Part shown: positions 59,878 to 64,000 of the stretch, one piece after another | How positions within the stretch are numbered: the stretch's first letter is position 1 | Layout: each line of letters begins with the position of its first letter | Source of the DNA: Physella acuta | Taxonomy: Eukaryota; Mollusca; Gastropoda; Physidae | DNA: 64,000 bases | Assembly: GCF_028476545.1 (NCBI RefSeq) | Contig: NW_026732524.1 | Coordinates: 124,001 to 188,000, forward strand | Direction: 5' to 3' | Notes under the pieces: generated by a model | What the model was told of the DNA's origin: nothing | What the model saw: the letters and a program-made list of their open reading frames with translations, nothing else | Databases searched by the model: none | Translations under genes and position numbers: made by a program

Positions 59878-62279
59878 AAAATGAAACTTAATTAACAATC
59901 TCATTTTCTCACTATTTTATTAACCAGGCATTAATTCAGAGGCATTATTGAATTAACTTATAAATACACAAACATAATTTTACTGTGTTGATTACTTCAA
60001 GCTACCAGTTTAAAAAAATATTTTCTTCCTTAATTATTTTAACTGCCTTAATTTATTATAAATTATTTATAAGAATAAACCATTTATGAGAATATATGTC
60101 ATGACGGCCAGTTCATCCATTGTTAGCTGCATCACTCAAATGATCATTTAAATATCCACATATAAAGATGTTTGTATACTGTTTTTTCTCATGACCAATA
60201 CCCAAATCAGCAGCATCAAAGAGCTAATGATCTTTCATTCCAAGGTTCTTGACTCATTGCTTTAAACTTAAAGCATTCCTAAAACCAGACTCATTAGCAT
60301 TAATTTTAATAAATTACTTTTGTACTCATCTGTTTCTGTATATATTTAAAATTTTAAGAAAACTTTATCAATACATTACAAAAGCAGTAATGTATGTTTT
60401 TTTGATTTGCATGTTCAGTTTTTTCATGCAACTTTTGAAATAATGTCTACATTTTTTGGTTTTACACCTTTACAATCTTTTTCCCTTCAGTTTTGTTTCA
60501 ACTTGAATTTCGTTTCAAGCTGTTTGGATTGTGAGCTGTATATATTTTCATTTTTATATTGCCCTAAGGAGCATATTTTGCTTATCAGTTGTTTCATGTT
60601 GATCGTTGCCATGCTGGTTCATCAGCTATTAGATCATAATTGATACAAGAGTCAGATCTTAAGCAGAGATATTTTTTAAATGTATCTGAAAAAAAAAATG
60701 TGGAAAACATATAGCAGAATATATCTAATTTCAGTGGGGGATTTAGACATAGGCAAACTGGGCTGAACAAGGAGCCTTCAGAACAATTTAAAAAAAAACA
60801 CCTAAACATGAGCATTAAATAAATCAAGGATATTTAGAAATTATTTTTTTCAGTGAAAAGTATTGATTTGGTTTATATTTAATAATTATTTAAAATAACA
60901 ATGGTTTATTTTCTCTCATTCTCTCTGCCATCTTGTTATTTATGTAAAGTGTAACAAAATTCTACAATGTTTACATCAGATAATTTAACTATACAAAGTT
61001 GTGTTTGTTAACTTGCTATAGCAAGTTATGGTGTCAGTTACTGGAGTCATTTTTCTTATATATATTTGTATACAACTTTTTTGAACAATTGTCAAACACA
61101 AATTGTTGGCATTTATGTTGTGGTTTCCTTTGTGCCTCTGGGGTGGGGTGTGTACCTGGGCATTAGAACATAATTGCATTAATTAAATATATTATAATTA
61201 AAACATGGTCATGGTCTATGCTTTTATGCCCATAATGTTTTCTAATCCATCATTCATTGGCCATCCTCTGATCTCCCATCATTCCAATATCTCTAACCCA
61301 TTAGCCTATAGGCCCCTGAAGTAGAGCAATGTTCAAGCTCTTCACAACCAAAGTTCACATTTGTAGGCCCTGTGTCACTAATTAATTCTGCAGGATTTTG
61401 AACTGGTTGAACTACTTAATGTGTGCTTATAACATTCATTAGTCACCAGCATGATCATTAGCTGTGGCATGGCTGCAATGTAGTCAATTATGACAAGTTA
61501 TGACAGGTGTGCTTGTCAGCACAGGACACTCACAGTACTGCCAAACTGTCAACACAGAATTGAGTCATAGCTGTCAAACTGTCAGCACAGGAGACTCATA
61601 CTGCTGTCAGACATTACCCCACGGGCAATTTTAAATGAATTGTTAAAGTATAAATATTTTCAATTCAAGTGATTATCATAATTTCCTATAGGCTGAAGAA
61701 AAATTACATCTATGATGCATCTGGTGTGGCTGGTTTATTTAGTTATACATAGCTGTAGAAATTTATTAATGGTGTAGTTCTCTACCATCTATATTATATA
61801 TCTATTATATTTAGGCATGTACTGGCTACAGATATAGAAAGAAATGTTGCCTGGGGCGCAGAATACCTGATGTTTTCAAATACTGCCAATGGTGATGGTA
61901 GTGATGAGGAAAGGGGGCTGGTAGCTTCTTGTTACATAATTATATTGTTATGGTCAATAACAAAGTACTTTTTTTTTGTCATTTCATGGAAATTCTATTT
62001 AGTTTTTTTCTGTATAAATGGTGTTTCAGTACTTGTAGTACTGGCCCTCTAGACCTATACCATCTACATTAACTTGTGCTTACTTTTCTTTATTTTCTTT
62101 AAAGAGGTCTTTAAGGAAACGTTTTGTGTGTGTTAAAATGACATGTATCTATGTAAATAATGTTTTTGCGTGTTATTTTACAAAATATGTCATTGCAATG
62201 TATGGCTTCACAATCAGTTAACCAAAGTTGTTTTTAATATAACATCTGCAGATGTTACTTTTTGAAAACTTCATTCAGT
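59203..62279. other. Innexin 3' UTR and downstream spacer
   Basis: AAAATAAA at about 59243 is an early candidate polyadenylation signal. A run of about 30 A lies at 59850-59880. 60737 onward (CAGTGGGGGATTTAGACATA) resembles a hAT-type element end. 61490-61610 has a loose repeat of CTGTCAGCACAGGA. No gene found. Confidence 0.35.
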
Positions 62280-62406
62280 CTTTTGATTTTTTTTTAAATC
62301 AGCCAACATGTTGATCTTTTGTTTCTTAATTTTTTATTTAAACTTTTGATTTTTTTTTTAAATCAGCCAACATGTTGATCTTTTGTTTCTTAATTCTTTA
62401 TTTAAA
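62280..62406. repeat. Two-copy tandem duplication, period 63
   Basis: TTTTGATTTTTTTTTAAATC followed by AGCCAACATGTTGATC occurs at 62281 and again at 62344, nearly identical. Confidence 0.85.
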
Positions 62407-62928
62407 CTTGTGTATCTTGCTTTTTATGTACAAAAAAAAACCGTTTCTTAACTTTTTTTTTTGAGCCAGTAATCAAAATACAATTATCAATTCATGATTG
62501 ATGAAGACAAAATTCTTCTTTCCAATTTTTGGAATTTTGAAACTATTTTTGCAAAAAGTTGTATTGAATGCTTCATCACTATATGTATGTAGTTTCTAAT
62601 GCTTTGTATTCCAAACAAACTTCGGTTGTTTTTGTTTATTTACATCATGATTGTTTTTAAGTGTTTAAATTACATTTTATCTTAACAATTTTTGTGTGAA
62701 TTAGAGGTAATCTCTAGGTAGCATTAATGATTTGGCTACATTTACATTTATATCCTATCTAGCTCCGCTAGGTCAAATGTAATTTTAATATTTGTATGCA
62801 CTGAATTTATTATGTTTTTAAATTCTGAATTTTTTAATGATTTATTTATTCCACCCAACAAAACAAATATTCCATTAAAAAAAATTTAATTCCATAAAAA
62901 AATAATTATTCCATTTTTAACATTGTCT
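62407..62928. other. AT-rich spacer, no feature seen
   Basis: No gene or repeat end recognised. Confidence 0.35.
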
Positions 62929-63014
62929 ATATGCCGAGGTCACAGAAACAAGTAAACTCTACTTCACTTGCCCCATAGACCGTCAGGTTTGAAAGGGAAA
63001 CTTTTACTTTACAT
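62929..63014 (+). repeat. SINE 3' fragment
   Basis: GCCGAGGTCACAGAAACAAG, AACTCTACTTCACTTGCCCC and AGACCGTCAGGTTTGAAA match the SINE tail. The head is absent. Confidence 0.7.
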
Positions 63015-63063
63015 TGTCTAGCAAAAAAATTAATTAATAAAATGGAAGGGGGGGGGGTGATGC

Positions 63064-63240
<177 letters not shown>

Positions 63241-63867
63241 GACAGTCCGGAAAAAGATTAATAATTACGCTGTATGATTGTCGTTCCCTAAATCTTTACT
63301 CAGCGCCAATTAAATTCCCTGTAAGATGCATTATCCTTTAAAAAATTATTAGTAATGTCAGAAAAAAAAAATTTGTAGAAGGTGCTAATTCGTTTAGGAC
63401 AGTCTTTTTATGTTTTATCTTTAGAGCAATCTCTGTTATGCTATAGTACATAGTTGGATTATAAGTTTGTTAGATTAAGGTCACACAATTGACATACAAT
63501 AGCAAATTATGTTCCCTTTGGACTACGATATGGGTATTTCGTTGACTGGTTGATTGTATAATGAAACAAGCTGAAGGAAACAAACTGGAATCCAACGGAC
63601 ACAACAGCTCGAAGTCTTGGATTTATCAGATGTGCGCTGCCTTCTCGCTCACAGTCAACAAAAAAATCAGAATTAATTGTACTGGTTGACAAAATTGTAT
63701 TAACCGGTTTAATGATAATATCTGACGCCCATGACGTTCAGATTAGAATCAGCAGCGATAAAATGTGTATTAGTATTAACATTCTAAGTCGATGTGGAAA
63801 AAAATGCGTTGTCAAAAAAAGTTCAGTCATGCTCTATAGCTAAATATGAAATATCTTTTACTGTATG
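63241..63867. other. Spacer, no feature seen
   Basis: No coding or repeat signal recognised. Confidence 0.35.
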
Positions 63868-64000
63868 CAGAGTTTCTTCCAGGCATCGCCCCCCGAAAAT
63901 TTTTTACCGCCCCCCCCCCCCCCCCGAACGAAATGAAATTTATATAATTTATATAGAAAATATATACTTTTAACAGTGTCCGCCCCCCCCGAAGAAAGTT
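63868..64000 (-). mobile_element. hAT-like MITE family A, cut by the window end
   Basis: Starts CAGAGTTTCTTCCAGGCATC; then CGAACGAAATGAAATTTATA and GAAAATATATACTTTTAACA match the inner copy at 53202-53408 almost base for base. The other end lies beyond the window. Confidence 0.85.

Noticed and set aside
59590-59880. Sequence ending in a long A run, considered as a retroposed gene copy
   Set aside because: No recognisable parent gene or target duplication, and the A run may be a simple tract.

Overview
The window looks like nuclear DNA of a mollusc, most likely a gastropod. It is AT-rich, its genes carry many small exons, it has an innexin together with CASD1, CASC3 and Rab5, and it holds tRNA-derived SINEs, a Mag-like Ty3/Gypsy element and many short TIR elements. 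The assignment is inferred from gene content; no species marker was seen.

Genes, left to right. CASD1 (sialic acid O-acetyltransferase) lies on the minus strand at 678-8500: eleven exons encode about the first 402 residues and the gene runs off the left edge. A tRNA-Gln(CTG) gene is at 10105-10176 and a tRNA-Gln(TTG) gene at 18075-18146; they differ only at the wobble base. CASC3/Barentsz, an exon junction complex subunit, is on the plus strand at 20079-29573 with 12 exons. Rab5 is on the plus strand at 36861-38828 with 4 coding exons and probably a long 3' UTR. tRNA-Leu(CAG) is at 44243-44326. An innexin gap-junction gene is on the plus strand, with coding exons from 56608 to 59202.

The regions between genes are largely mobile DNA. 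At 11551-18023 a piggyBac-like element (TTAA on both sides) contains a Mag-like Gypsy element (11960-16940, LTRs identical by eye, 5-bp target duplication), which in turn contains a hAT-like MITE (12631-12836, 8-bp target duplication). From 44.7 to 53.5 kb there is a dense field of nested hAT-like MITEs rich in G/C runs, several with clear 8-bp duplications, plus a 21-bp satellite (46222-46962) and hairpin-like elements carrying TGACGTCA. A tRNA-derived SINE family has about ten copies or fragments.

The most unusual structures are these. (1) Two unrelated genes have a splice junction copied in a tandem array: CASD1 intron 8 repeats the exon-9 acceptor and exon start about five times (2119-2537), and Rab5 intron 2 repeats the exon-2 end and donor about four times (37567-37858). 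(2) A roughly 2-kb diverged inverted repeat (20625-22751 and 32036-33830) brackets CASC3 exons 2-12 but leaves exon 1 outside. (3) The innexin start codon may be split across an intron. All exon boundaries were read by eye from splice sites, reading frame and remembered family sequence; no transcript or database search was available.
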